Below are positions 1 through 11,823 of a DNA stretch of 64,000 nucleotides, piece by piece. The translations under genes and the position numbers were made by a program. The notes beneath the pieces are model-generated. The model ran no database searches. It saw only the letters and a list, made by a program, of their open reading frames with translations, and had not been told where the DNA came from. Source of the stretch: Megaustenia siamemsis (taxonomy: Eukaryota > Mollusca > Gastropoda > Stylommatophora > Ariophantidae); assembly GCA_032433765.1 (NCBI GenBank), contig JAVIAB010000101.1, positions 61,123,592-61,187,591 of the forward strand. Reading direction: 5' to 3'. Numbering within the stretch: position 1 is the stretch's first letter; each line of letters opens with the position of its first letter.

Positions 1-122
1 CAACGTTGCATTCATCACAGCTCTTCTGAAAGAATGTCTATTATTAGGCAGATCTCCGACACAACGTTCCAATCATCACATCTCTTCTGAAAGAATCTCT
101 GTCAAAAGCCAGATCTCCCACT
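1..122. repeat. Two-copy tandem duplication, about 61 bp
   Basis: The first 60 bases recur with scattered differences immediately downstream. Both copies start at CAACGTT, run through CTTCTGAAAGAAT, and end near CAGATCTCC. The array may extend left of the window. No coding potential is evident. Confidence 0.7.
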
Positions 123-235
123 TATTCTGTTGTCATGTTAAATACCTCGTTGATGTCATGAAACTATTTTCTTCTTGGTCTGCCCTTCATGCGTCGACCA
201 GAAAGCATACGTTCCATTAATGTTCTTTCCAGCCC

Positions 236-303
236 GCTGTGTAAATGATCGCTGTGTAAATGGTCGCTGTGTAAACGTCGATGTGTAAATGGTTGAGGTG
301 TAA
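236..303. repeat. Short 15-bp-scale tandem repeat
   Basis: About five imperfect copies of a motif close to CTGTGTAAATGGTCG lie head to tail. From here to about 690 I see no gene or recognisable repeat. Confidence 0.6.
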
Positions 304-689
304 ATATTTTAAGAATAAGCACAAATATAAGATCTTTTGTTTTGAAAAGTACATATCAGCGAATACATCTAAATATCGAAGTTGTTAACTATATGAATCA
401 CAAAGACATACAACAATGAATGTATGTGATCACTGTGGCACGCCATAACGAATTGCAACGCACGCTACATAAACTTTAAAGAATCCGCGTCTCCGTAATT
501 CAACGTAAAAGACGATGGGAATAACGACGAATCAAATAATAATGACACACCGGTGGTAGTGCTGGTCTAACGGTCTTTGAGTAAGACTAATGATGGGAAT
601 AGCTCTGCAGTTGCAGTGGGTATTCCTCGCCTCATATGTTCATGGATATCCAGGAAAATAGATACGGGATTGTTGTTGTTGTTGTTGCG

Positions 690-945
690 TTCGCCAACTT
701 TCAACTATGACAAAGTCCATAGAGACTAGGAACTGAATGTTGCTTGTTAATCCATTTTTCCCGCCAGCTGTGTGCGCAGGGGTCCCTCGCCGCACAGGCA
801 AATAACGCCGACGTCGGAGGTACCCATGATTTTTTTTTTCCCCATCGATGAGTAACTGATGTTTCAAGCCGGGCAACGCTGCTGAGACCAAGGGTGGTTC
901 ACGCAGAGAGAACTCATACATAACCTTCCCAACCAAATAAGGAAT
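690..945 (-). repeat. Dispersed repeat R, copy 1
   Basis: The reverse strand reads as a peptide (SLREPPLVSAALPGLK ... YLPVRRGTPAHTAGGKNGLTSNIQFLVS). It matches, with substitutions, the plus-strand reading at 9595-9800 (SLRQSPLVSAARPGLK ... YLPAWRGTSAYTA). Two diverged copies keeping a similar reading suggest a piece of a mobile element or a dispersed non-coding repeat; the family is not recognised. A (TTG)n run lies beside it at 671-688. No gene is seen between 945 and 1355. Confidence 0.5.
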
Positions 946-1354
946 GAGGAAGGGATTTGAGAAGTTGGGGAGTGGGCTCTTATCAACAACTAAAGCACAC
1001 TTTTACTGGGCTTGCAACTTCAATCAGAATGCTTTTGTGTACTGGTTCATCTAAAAAACTATAAAATAGCAGTCGTGTCACTTCTGTTCTTGTTAACAGT
1101 AAATTATTATCAGGTAGTCACAAACGGTCATTGTCTAAATCCACAGAAAATTTCTTAAACTGCGAACTTTGAAACAAAAGTTGGAACTCGTCGGTGGCTA
1201 TCTGGATATTAAAAGGCAGAGTTGTCTATCATTGTTTCATTTGTTGAGATGCTTAAAGTGTAGACAGATTGTCAAGTAATGAATCGCAATGTGGTACTTT
1301 TATTTCTCACAATATTACTTTCATACGAGACAACTTTCTTATACATTGGTCAGA

Positions 1355-1660
1355 TCACTTTCTTCAGAATAGATGAAAGGCTGAACAAATGAAGGACAAG
1401 AAAAACATACCATGAATTGGAAGCCTTTCAAATGTGCATTTATTGAAGAATATAAAGAATTTGTTGAAAGAAAAGAAAACAAACGATGAAGTCGTAAAAC
1501 ATCTAAAAATGTAAAAAGAACTACTAAACACATTTAAAACAAGACAAATGAGATTGTTGGAACATGTTCAAAGACACAGCAGCCTGCTAAAAGTAATATT
1601 GGACGGGTATATACAAGGTAAATTATGCAGAGGCAGACTAAGACTAACATGGACGATTCT
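1355..1660 (+). mobile_element. LINE family 2, C-terminal fragment
   Basis: The degraded plus-strand reading includes RLLEHVQRHSSLLKVILDG and a GRLRLTW-type segment. It matches the 'GHVKRHNSLLKVILEGKIQG..GRGRPRLTWTSNIK' tail seen in better copies at 29112-29680 and 45477-45988. This tail lies downstream of the reverse transcriptase in many animal LINEs. The fragment carries stops and is truncated at both ends, so it is a fossil. Confidence 0.7.
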
Positions 1661-1827
1661 TACTTTTCTTCTATATATTCGCATTTCAAAGGCTTCTATT
1701 TTCTGTCATGTTTTTGTTCTGCTGTCCATGTTTCTTCACCATGCATACATTTTAAGAAGGTTTACCTTTTTGCTATTCTAGATTTTACATGCTAATATTT
1801 GTTTTGATGTTAGTATATATTCTTACA

Positions 1828-2192
1828 AAAAATCAATGGAGTCTGTAGAAATGTGGTTTACATAAGAATATCGAGAGTACCATGGACAGCTAAGAAGAGT
1901 AATGAAGATGTTCTGAGAGAGGTCAAAACAAAAAGAGAGCTAATTTCCAATATTAGGAAGAAACAATCATCGTTTTTTGTCACGTAATGAGATGAGAACA
2001 ACTGAAATATATTGTAACAACTGGAAAAATTGAGGGACGAAGAGATAGAGGTAAGCAAAGAGAAAAAATAACAGACAGCTTAAGAGAATGGCTTGGCAGA
2101 AGGTCAACAACAGAAATGATAAATAGCTGCCGAGATCGAAAGTTGTGGAGAGACATGATCACCTACGCCAGCAAGCCCGGTACTTGATGATG
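1828..2192 (+). mobile_element. LINE family 1, 3'-terminal fragment
   Basis: The conceptual reading includes VPWTAKKSNEDVLREVK, KRELISNIRKKQSSFF and REWLGRRSTTEMINSCRDRKLW. This is the tail after the reverse transcriptase, and it ends in a (GATGAT)-type 3' run. Nine further pieces of this family occur in the window. Several stops and frameshifts make it non-functional. It forms an inverted pair with 2530-3070. The spacer 2192-2530 is AT-rich with a short (TA)n run and no gene. Confidence 0.8.
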
Positions 2193-2529
2193 ATGATATA
2201 TTTTTCAATAGTTAATTATTTTCTGAATTGCTTCCCCAGCTATAAGTGATTTATTCTCATTGATATATATCTCATAAGTCCGCATTGATGTTCACGTCAG
2301 TTGTGCATCATATCACTTACTTTCTCTATTGATTCCATCCAATTCAGAAGCTAAAAAGAAATAACAATTAACCTTTTTTTTTTAGAAATCAACTATTGCT
2401 AGAAATATGTATTATATATATATATATTAATACGACAGCCTCAAACCAGCATGTCATTGTTTTATCGGTAAAGTTTATATAAAAAATATATGTAGGATAT
2501 AATAATTTATGCATACACTTTTTTATTCA

Positions 2530-3070
2530 TCAACAAGTGCCGGGCATGCTGACTTAGGTGATCACGTCTCTCCACAACTTTCCATCGCGACAGTTATTTA
2601 TCATTTCTGTTGTTGACCTTCTGCCAAGACATTCTCTTAAGCTGTCTGTTATTTTTTTCTCGTTGCTTCCCTCTATCTCTTCGTCCCTCAATTTTTCCAG
2701 TTGTTACAATATATTTCAGTTGTTCTCTTCTCATTACATGACCAAAAATAATCATTGTTTCTTCCTAATATTGGAAATTAGCTCTCTTTTTGCTTTGACC
2801 TTTTTAGAACGTTTGCATTACTCTTCTTAGCTGTCTATGGTATTCTCAATATTCCTCTGCAAAACCACATTTCTACAGACTCCAGTGATTTTCTTGTCTG
2901 TTGTCCTATTGTCCATGATTCATATCCATAAGTTAAGACTGGCACTACATAACATTTAATAACTCTTTTTCTTGCTTCAATTGTCAAAAAAGGATTGCAC
3001 AGTATATTCCTCATTTTTTTGGTAAAGCTGTTTTTGCCTGAACCATTCTGCAGTTTTTTTTTAACAGTAT
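2530..3070 (-). mobile_element. LINE family 1, 3'-terminal fragment (inverted partner)
   Basis: The reverse strand reads MRNILCNPFLTIEARKRVIK, then YGYESWTIGQQTRKSLESVE, then the family 1 tail, ending near the conserved CCGGCACTTG before the (ATG)n position. It extends further 5' than the copy at 1828-2192. A frameshift near 2885 and stops break it. From 3070 to 3515 I see no supported gene. Confidence 0.8.
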
Positions 3071-3514
3071 CAATGAACATAAATAGATAAATCTTAATTT
3101 TATAGTCATTTTTACATATACTTATAATACATAAACATTCGTACACATGTAAAATTGAAGAACGAGTAATGCTTCAAACGACGTCTTGCATGCGAATTTT
3201 GACTCATGTGCCCAGTCACCTTTCCAGTAGTGTTCGGAGGTCTCTGGTAGTGTCGCTTCAAGCATCGTAACTCACGATGCGAGGCGGCATTCCTCACCTT
3301 CCCAGAGAAATACGTTGATGCCTCACACTGCTTCCAACGAGAATAAAACAGTTTCGTTTATCGTTTAGCCCATTCGGGTGGTTTTCCCAAATAAGGCTAC
3401 AGAGGCCCACCAAAACTACTACATAGGAATAGTTACCCTCAAAATTAAACTGACCAGACCAGTACCATCCCATCCAATGAAAAGAAAGGCGGTGTATACA
3501 CCTATATTTATAAG

Positions 3515-3698
3515 AGTATGTTATATGTATATATATACATATATATATATATATATGTACGTTTCATTTTATATACCTCTATTTATCACCTTTTATTAAT
3601 ACCAGTATTTATCAGCTTATAATATACACCTAAATTTATAAGATTATATTATATACCTATATTTTTCACCTTATATTATATACCTATAGTTATCACTT

Positions 3699-3742
<44 letters not shown>

Positions 3743-3748
3743 TATATA
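3515..3748. repeat. AT-rich minisatellite with (AT)n runs
   Basis: Imperfect repeats of a TATACCTATATTTATCACC-like motif alternate with (AT)n runs. The same motif resumes at about 5378-5425, so retroposon copy A sits inside this AT-rich repeat. Confidence 0.7.
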
Positions 3749-3749
3749 T

Positions 3750-5338
3750 GATGACGTCATGGAACGCACCAAAATGGCAGCTTATTTATATTCGAGCTAT
3801 GGACTAAGCAATGTTTACATTGAACACCACGATATATGTTATTGCAGCGAGTTGACAGATTTTTGAAAATGTTTTCAAGGGTTTGAACATAAATGTTTGT
3901 TCACAGTTCGTTAACCTTCGCTGTAGATAAAGTCGTTAATTCGATGGCTTCGTTTCGGACGTTTGTGACCTTGTAGCTAAGGACCTAACTTGTGCAAACG
4001 GATGGCATTGACAAGGATCATTTTGAATCTATGAAGTGGGCTCATTTTGTATTTAACTCAAAAGCATATGTGTTTTTTAACCAAAGACCTTTTTTGGGCA
4101 CTCAATGAAGATATCCCCGATGGAAGAATAAATTGTACTATTAGTCCCATAAATGATTTGCTTGCAGAGGTTTATGATGTAAACAAAGCAGTTTTGTCAT
4201 TGCAATTGAATACTGTCAACACCTATAATTGGTCAGGATTGTGTGGTAGCAGCAGCTTTATAGCGAACACAGTAAACATCACAGGATTGTGCTGTTCTGA
4301 AACAGCTATGCCATGCTACCCTAGAATTGCCTTTAATGGGACTACTGTAACCACAAATCACTCTCCATGTGTGTGCCACATATTTACACCCCAGAAAGAA
4401 ATACTGAATATAACAACATCATGTACCGTCTGTGATAGTAATGACCACAGACCAGGAGCCTCCAGTATGATTGATACAACTGTTGCACCAAGCATTTCAT
4501 CAGCAGAGCCATATCTATGGAATGTTAATCTGACATTGTTCTTGAATGATGTCCAAGTTAATGAGACATCAGAATCGTGTGGCGGCAGCTGCAAGAAGGG
4601 AGCGGAGAACATCAAGTTCTGCTGCTATAAAGGAGACTTGCCTTGCTATCCAGAATGCCTTAAATGGGACCACTGTAGTTGAAAACTTCTCCTCTTGTGT
4701 AAACTACACATTCACATCTAAGAGCGAATCAGTGAAGGTCACAAAATCATATCTCTCTGTGGTGTTACTAACTACAGGTCATATGACTTCTGTTGGATTG
4801 GAAATGATAACTTACCACCACTGTGTTGTCTATATGTTTGGAATTGGAGTCATCAATGATGGCCTAACATCATTAAGCGCTATGACGATCATCATTTTCG
4901 GGAGGACGTGAACTCCCATGGTATATGGTGGATAAGCGGCAGGAACCATTGAAGGCTATGTCTGAAAAGTGTTCCTTCTTGCAGTTTCCTCATATTCCAA
5001 GTCCGGCTTGTTGCAGGAGCTACTGAGTTAAGTGCTCTGTGCACACCGTGAGCTGTGTGTCTCATCCGTTTTGATCCTGCTTCGATATCCCGCTTGTTTA
5101 CGATGAATGATGATATCGTATGACAGGGAACAGTTGGCTGTATTCACTTTCTGCGTGGTTTCGCCTTATGTCTTTTGGCGTGTGCTGAGACTGCTACGAT
5201 GGGGAATACAATTACATTTCTTTGTTTGGGAGATGAGTTAGTAATTTGGATGATTCCACTGGCACGGGCGGTTGAGCAATTATGGATTTTAATTCGTTTG
5301 CTGTGATACCAAGGCCATCCATAACCAATAACCAATAA

Positions 5339-5340
<2 letters not shown>
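3750..5340 (+). mobile_element. Cysteine-rich retroposon, copy A
   Basis: This stretch of about 1.6 kb is nearly identical along its whole length to 55387-56996. Both begin with a palindromic TGACGTCA (CRE-like) motif followed by AAAATGGCAGC, and both end in an ATAACC-type repeat. Between them is a cysteine-rich reading frame and a 3' region shared with copies C and D. Copy A lies within AT repeats, so its target-site duplication cannot be read. By inference this is a retroposed, probably non-autonomous element or processed retrocopy. No reverse transcriptase is present. Confidence 0.65.
4047..4911 (+). pseudogene. Cysteine-rich two-module protein, broken copy
   Basis: The frame matches the cysteine-rich frame of copy B. 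Relative to B, copy A has a shorter T run near 4085, which shifts the 5' reading, and a 2-base loss near 4650. The frame ends early at 4682 and the second module continues in another frame to 4911. The first module (CC, PCYPRIA and CVC motifs) is intact. NCT, NIT and NHS sequons suggest an extracellular protein if it was ever made. Function is unknown and I do not recognise the family. Confidence 0.55.
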
Positions 5341-5380
<40 letters not shown>

Positions 5381-5430
5381 CTTAGATTAAATACCTTCAT
5401 TTTTTTCATTTTATATTATATACCTGAGTG
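5341..5430. repeat. (AT)n microsatellite and resumed AT-rich motif
   Basis: A long (AT)n run directly follows the ATAACC tail of copy A. The minisatellite motif of 3515-3748 then reappears. Confidence 0.75.
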
Positions 5431-5898
5431 AAATTGAGTTCAAAGACAAGTTATACATATTAGTGAATGAAAGCAAAAATAAAGAACTCAGCCTTAATAG
5501 CAGAAAGACAGAGGTAATGGTAACGAAACAGAAAAAAGACATGACCGCATTGCACAATAAAGACAAATGGAACAATATTATAACAGGTAAATTCATTTAA
5601 ATATGTGGGGAATTTGGTAACGTCAGACGGAAGATGTACAACAGAGGTGAGATGCAGAATGGCTAAGGCAAAAGCAGCTTTACAAATAAAATAAGGAGGA
5701 ATATTGAATATATAAGGAAAGTTGAGGGACGAAGAAATAGAGGTAAGCAAAGAGAAAAGATACCAGACAGCTTAAGAGAATGACTTAGCAGAAGGTCAAT
5801 AAATAATAGAGATGATAAATAACAGTCGAGATCGAAAGTTATGGAGAGACATAATCACCTGCGCCAACAGACATGCTACTTCATGATGATGATGATGG
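5430..5898 (+). mobile_element. LINE family 1 fragment with internal deletion
   Basis: The 5' part reads like the thumb region after the FADD box (EFKDKLYILVNESKNKELSL then SRKTEVMVTKQ). The sequence then skips, near 5710, to the family 1 tail (RRSTIN-type) and ends in (ATG)n at 5884-5896. Compared with the longer copy at 61425-62100, several hundred bases are missing. It is non-functional. Confidence 0.7.
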
Positions 5899-6115
5899 AA
5901 GGCGGTCTGGCGTGATACCGACCATATCATCTACACATGTGTCGTGTTCAAAGAAAAATATGGCCACTAACACGTAGCAAGGCGTGAAGGGAACATTTCG
6001 TTACTTCCACAGTTTTTTTTTTTTTTCAAAGTATCTCAATTCTGCAGTGATTAACATTATTATGTGATTTGTAGTTGTGAGTTAATCAGTCAGTTTGGGA
6101 CTAGTGGTATAAATA

Positions 6116-7524
6116 CAGGGTGTTTTTAAAGTCGCAGTGCAGTGAATTTCTACTCTCGGAAGAAAAAAACGTCACCAGAAATGCATTTAACTAATGCGTC
6201 ACACAAATTGTAAAATAAATGGTATTATTCAAATATACTTGACTGCTATCGGCGAGCTTATAATGGGTAATGTTGGTATTAACACAATAAAGTTGTGCCT
6301 AAAGCATATGTTGAAAATGTCCACCACGGGCCTCAAGACATGTCGTGATTCGTCTTTCCATATTTGCGAAAACCTTCAGAATAATGTCTGGTGATATTTG
6401 TTTAATCTTGTCTACTATTTCAGTCTTTAGGCCATTAATTGTCTGCGGATTATTTTCATAAACTTTCCCCTTCAATGCCCCCCACAGATAATAATCTGGG
6501 GGTGTTAGATCTGGTGAACGAGCAGGCCAGATTCCACGTGAAATAATGCGTTTTGCAAATATGCTTTCTAAATAATTGAGTGTTGTTGTGGCTGTGTGTG
6601 CTGTTGCCCCATTCTGCTGAAACCAGGATTCCATAATTTCCTGTTCTGTAAGGTGTGCTATGAACGGTTCCAGAATTAAAGTACGGTAACGTTCTGCATT
6701 TATTGTTTCAGTAAAAAATATAGGTCATATTATCCGCATACGACTTATAGCGCACCACACTCCGACTTTTTGATCGTAAAGCGGCACTTGATGAAATTCA
6801 TGGGGGTTTTCACTGCTCCACAGCCGATTTTTCTGACTGTTCACATAACCGGATAAATGAAACCAGGCCTCATCAGTGAAAAAAGTGACGTCAAGGATGG
6901 CAGCGCCATGTTCATAAATAAAATTCTGAAACCACATGCAGTAGTTTAAACGGGATTCATAATCTCTTTCTGGAGTTGAAACACTTCAGTTAATTTGTAT
7001 GGACGATAGTGTAGTTCACTTCTTAAAACCTTGTGAACAGAACTCTTAGATATTTGCACCTGTTGAGACAAGTGGTTTAAAGATGCATTTGGACTCATTG
7101 TAATTCTGTCTTGGAGTTCCATATTTGGTCTTGTAAAATTGAAGGTCTTCCAGATCGGTATGCATCTATCACACTACCGGTTTCACGAAACTTTTTGATC
7201 AATTTGTAACAGAATTTTGGTGAGGGACTTGTGAGTCTGGAAATTTCCTCACGAATTGTCTAATGACCTCATCCGTATATTTACCGCCATTACGAAAAAC
7301 ATGCTCAACCAGAAATACCCTGTTTTCAATCGTCAGCACCATTTCCTTCAAGCAATGAGACAGTGAAAGTAGCGTAGTGCCCGTCCTTTACGTAAATAAA
7401 ACCTTAAAGGAAGCAGCGGTTTGTTCATAAATGTGGTTTACAAAATTGTGGTACGTAGATGATGATTACGTCATTTACTGAATATTAGAAATATTCACTG
7501 CACTGCGACTTTAAAAACACCCTG
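6116..7524 (-). mobile_element. Mariner/Tc1-superfamily transposon, TIRs intact
   Basis: A 32-bp inverted repeat beginning CAGGGTGTTTTTAAAGTCGC is identical at both ends (6116-6147 and 7493-7524). A TA dinucleotide flanks each side, the target duplication typical of the IS630-Tc1-mariner superfamily. The 1.4 kb interior holds a degraded transposase on the reverse strand. An element with both ends could in principle be moved by a related transposase supplied elsewhere; that is inference. Confidence 0.92.
6299..7345 (-). pseudogene. Mariner-type transposase, degraded
   Basis: The reverse strand reads from NRVFLVEHVFRNGGKYTDEV through a helix-turn-helix-like region (KFRETGSVIDAYRSGRPS). Next comes the first catalytic-aspartate region (TDEAWFHLSGYVNSQ), then FQQNGATAHTA and SPDLTPPDYYLWGALKGKVY. 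It ends at GGHFQHML. The second catalytic position, usually Asp in FQQDGATAH, is Asn here. If the last catalytic Asp is that of PPD, 38 residues separate the two positions. Frameshifts near 6640-6725 and 6940-7140 split the gene, so it cannot make active transposase. No gene is evident between 7527 and 8070. Confidence 0.85.
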
Positions 7525-8072
7525 TATATATGTATTATGTATTTAATGTTTCTGTATGTTTATTGTCATGATCTAGCATTGTAGAAGGGGGCCAGCTGTC
7601 AAATGTGTTCTTTGATTGATGCAAGAACCTTTGGTTTATTATCATTTTGTTTTCTTCATAGAATGTTGTTCCTAAATATTTCTTAGAATTGTTTCAATAG
7701 CAATAAATGTAATAAATGACGAACAGACGTATATCACCACAATTTTTGTAATCATTAAGTAACTTGTGACATACAGTCATTACCGTGTTTATTTACTTCA
7801 AATCTTTTTCTTATCACTTACTGTGATTGCATGCTCCGACAGCTGAAAAGAATACCTTAGTCTGTTAATAAAATACAAATTTATGTCATTACCTTGAACT
7901 ATTCAATAAATGATGTAATAATGTATTGTTTGTGGATGTCCTCATATATAATTAATATCATATGTTGTCCGTTAACACTACTATTGACAGTAGGTGCGAA
8001 TAAATGTGTCCCTCGCTTTTCTATACGTAGAGGCAGAACTGATTATGGTACCCGTACTTTAATAGTTTCACT

Positions 8073-8330
8073 AAAAAAAAGTAAAGAGCCGTGTCACGGC
8101 ACGTCACGCATAGAAAATATGGTGTTTGTGACCATAATTTGACTTGACCTCCGGCACATGACTTTTAGAGAAGTGTGGTCTGTAGTACACCCGTGCTGCT
8201 TAACTTTCCCAGAAAAAAAAAATCCGGTACCCATTTAAGGCTGGGTGATCTCGGAAGCCGGCGATCAGAATCAAACCCGACCTCTTGTCATTTGTACTCC
8301 AGCGCACTAACCACTGAGCTATCGAGGCTA
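8073..8330 (-). mobile_element. tRNA-headed SINE (family S)
   Basis: On the reverse strand the element starts with a tRNA-like head: AGCTCAGTGGTTAG gives an A box, and a degenerate B box lies about 40 bases on. A body with GGGTACCGGAT and GGGAAAGT follows, and the 3' end is GTGACACGGCTCTTTAC. Six further copies occur in the window. Flanks TTAATAGTTTCA and TTATTAGTTTTA form a probable 10/12 target duplication. It would be transcribed by RNA polymerase III if active. From 8335 to 8745 I see nothing supported. Confidence 0.88.
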
Positions 8331-8744
8331 TCTTATTAGTTTTATGGCAAAAAAAAAACTTCGAGTTGACAAAGTATGAACGCAAAGCTCACAGAGAGAA
8401 ATATGTTGATATGATAGCAGACATTGTATGGTATGTTGAACACAACGTGTGAACAATACCGCCTAATCTGCACAGCTCTCGCAGATTACAGAGACAGTTT
8501 ATTAACAATTACTTCACTTTTTCTTAAAGGTGTTTTTTTTTTTCCACCAACTAATTATTTAATTTCTCAAATATATAATCTCTTCTATTTACTTTTACAA
8601 ATTCTTTGGTCCACTTCGTCTTCTTTTTCGTCTACCTCATTTTTTTCGTCTTGTATTATCGCAAATTGTTATATCATGCTTTTGTTTCCGGACTGACTGT
8701 TTGGTCTCGAGGCAAGACGCCGGTCTCGAGACAGTGAGGCTGTG

Positions 8745-9620
8745 AGTTTGAATCCCAGCTGTATCAGTTGGGATTTGTATTTGTAATGTCTCTCTGCGGC
8801 AATCACCCCTGGTCTCAGTCACGAGTTCCAGCTGTATCAGTTGGGGTTTGTATTTGTAATGTCTCTCTGCGGAAATCACCCCTGGTCTCAGTCACGAGTT
8901 CCAGCTGTATCAGTTTTGGTTTGTATTTGTAATGTCTCTCTGCGGAAATCACCCCTGGTCTCAGTCACGAGTTCCAGCTGTATCAGTTTTGGTTTGTATT
9001 TGTAATGTCTCTCTGCGGAAATCACCCCTGGTCTCAGTCACGAGTTCCAGCTGTATCAGTTGGGGTTTGTATTTGTAATGTCTCTCTGCGGCAATCACCC
9101 CTGGTCTCAGTCACGAGTTCCAGCTGTATCAGTTGGGGTTGCATTTGTAATGTCTCTCTGCGGCAATCACCCCTGGTCTCAGTCACGAGTTCCAGCTGTA
9201 TCAGTTGGGTTTGTATTTGTAATGTCTCTCTGCGGAAATCACCCCTGGTCTCAGTCACGAGTTCCAGCTGTATCAGTTTTAGTTTGTATTTGTAATGTCT
9301 CTCTGCGGAAATCACCCCTGGTCTCAGTCACGAGTTCCAGCTGTATCAGTTGGGGTTTGTATTTGTAATGTCTCTCTGCGGCAATCACCCCTGGTCTCAG
9401 TCACGAGTTCCAGCTGTATCAGTTTTAGTTTGTATTTGTAATGTCTCTCTGCGGAAATCACCCCTGGTCTCAGTCACGAGTTCCAGCTGTATCAGTTTTG
9501 GTTTGTATTTGTAATGTCTCACTGCGGCAATCACCCCTGGTCTCAGTCACGAGTTCCAGCTGTATCAGTTTTGGTTTGTATTCGTAATGTCTCTCTGCGG
9601 CAATCACCCCTGGTCTCAGC
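8745..9620. repeat. 73-bp minisatellite, about 12 copies
   Basis: A 73-bp unit beginning GGTCTCAGTCACGAGTTCC repeats head to tail with few differences, mainly CGGCAATC versus CGGAAATC and TTGGGG versus TTTTGG. Starts at 8811, 8884 and 8957 confirm the period. The last unit runs into dispersed repeat R, and part of the unit resembles R. Open frames on both strands follow the repeat and are not genes. Confidence 0.93.
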
Positions 9621-9800
9621 AGCGAGGCCTGGCTTGAAACGTTATTTATTCGTCGGCAGAAGAAAATATGGGTACCTTCAAAGACGGGTGTATCTGCCTG
9701 CGTGGCGAGGGACCTCTGCGTACACGGCACTCAGAGAAAAACGAATTAACGCGCAACATTCAGTTCCTAGTCTAAAGGGACTTTGCCTGAAGTGAATGCT
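9595..9800 (+). repeat. Dispersed repeat R, copy 2
   Basis: It resembles, in inverted orientation, the sequence at 690-945 over GGTCTCAGCAGCG..., the cysteine-free peptide reading PLVSAARPGLK, and the CATTCAGTTCCTAGTCT end. The minisatellite abuts its left end. From 9800 to 10838 I see no supported gene or repeat. Confidence 0.5.
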
Positions 9801-10837
9801 GGCGAACACATAAAACACAAATCATGTTTTTGAGACAGGAGACAGTAAGTCTCAGAATAATGACTGGTTAATTCTCTTAATTTCATTTGCCATGCTTAGG
9901 AATATTGAAAATGATAAGACGTGATAACATATTTAAACACATATAGTTTATTGTGTTTATTTTATCAAGGTCCATATAAATTACGTGGATGAAAAAAATA
10001 TATACAGAACTTCGTATTTGTTCGTTCGTCTTTACAGAACTGGATTGGTTGGACTAAGTAGAGATGAGCACAGCCATTTTGTCTGTGGGGGAATGCAATG
10101 TCGCTGGCTTGTTTTGTTTTAATATAAAAACCCATGAAGCTGTCAATTAATTATGCTGAATTATTGGTGTAATGTAAAGTCTGCTTAATCTGAACGAATG
10201 CCCATCAAATTGTGAATGGCCCATGATGATATTATAAACATTTAGATAGATGTATTTGATGAATCCCATACAAATGCAGCCCACATACTATTCTTCACGT
10301 GGAATCAAATATTTAACACAATAAAGAGACAGCTGCATCTCACTTCATCGGCCACGTTTTATTCTTCAGGCATTGTCTCAAAACGTTCATGTTATATTGC
10401 TAAAGATAAACGATTATTAATTCTGCTTCATTCGGTTATGTTATTATTTATATATTTCGCTTGGAAGTCCATATGCAAATCATGCTCGAAAAGCACTTGC
10501 GTAGCAACAAATATAAAAGTTGCTGTATTCAAATAAAAAAGCGACATTCAATAATAATGAATCAATATTGGAAACAGCTAAATGCTGAGTTGGTAACAAG
10601 AGAAGAGGTGTGTCGTATAGCTCCTCTCTAGGTTAAAAGAAAAATGAGAAAGAAACAAGACAAGTAAATTGTTACTATTAATATTGTCCCTTGATATAGA
10701 ATTGATTACTTACTGTCTTCAGTCGATTCATGACTTTGTTAAACTAAGAATATGCATGAATTGTGATCAGTGAATACAACATGTAAATGTATTTCAAACA
10801 AAACATACAAGTGACAAAATTAAACAAGTGTACGTGT

Positions 10838-11100
10838 AGAGCTTTATAGGAGAAGTAATTGGAAACACATTGCTCATGTCTTCAGAATGGATGAAGTAAG
10901 ACTTCTCCATCAGGCATTCATATTGAAACAATGTGGAAGAAATCAAGAAATACAAAGAGAAACTCACAGAGGAATTACTAGGATAGGATCAACCTTCGGA
11001 TTTAGAAGCAACTATAAACCTGCGAAAACTAGCAATCAGTTGGACACTGTGGAACTATAACTTCCGCCCTATGTGCTGTCTTCGGTCCAAGAGAACATTT
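10838..11100 (+). mobile_element. LINE C-terminal fragment (family unassigned)
   Basis: With frame changes, the reading gives WKHIAHVFRMDEVRLLHQAF, then GRNQEIQRETHRGIT, then NLRKLAISWTLWNYNFRP. This follows the usual LINE tail order of a 'GHVLRM..RLP' segment, a basic GRxxRGRP-like stretch and a 'W..DR..WR' end. Support is from pattern only. From 11100 to 11824 I see no supported feature. Confidence 0.45.
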
Positions 11101-11823
11101 TAATTAAAGTTGTAATCGTAAAGACGTGTTATTTATATTATTTATTAATAGTTTAAATTAAATAGAGCCATTATATGAACATATACATGGCATAATGCAG
11201 ATTCGCTTAAAAATGGGTAAACCACGGGAAAATAAGCATAAATTTGTATGTTGCAGCTTCACTAAGAGAAACCAGCTCAGATAATGTTATGATGCTATCT
11301 CTTATTAAATAAGCCACATATTATTATGTGCACGTTCTCCGCATTAAATACAGGTAAATACAGCCAGCATATACAGAAGGTTAACATTGTATAGGTAATA
11401 GTTGATGTTAGTAACAATGCCATATGTTTTATAATATCTTTACAAAGACACCTTGAGCAGAAAGGCTCTAAAAAGTCCTAGAGACCATCAAGTGATTGCA
11501 TACTGTTGATGTTTAACTTAACGATATTATAACATGGATTCTAAACAACTGAGTGATAGCTAAGCCAAATCAAGAGCCTAGTCTATCATATTATATCCAT
11601 GTAGCCGCGCACTCAGGAACACACCATATATACTCCACCACTTGTCACGGCATTTCCCAGAATACATAGATCAATTAAGTTGCCAACGTCGCTCCGTGCA
11701 CGTCCTACTCTACTGCACAGATGACAATTTCAAACCTCAAGTTCGCCTATTACGACATTCGTGGCAGGTAACAGTAGCTATGTTCCCTTCTCCAGCGCCG
11801 TGATGGTCCTAGTAACCACATGG

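Noticed and set aside
4358..4615. Reverse-strand frame across the cysteine-rich gene
   Set aside because: The plus-strand reading shows duplicated cysteine modules conserved between copies A and B; the antisense frame shows no such pattern.
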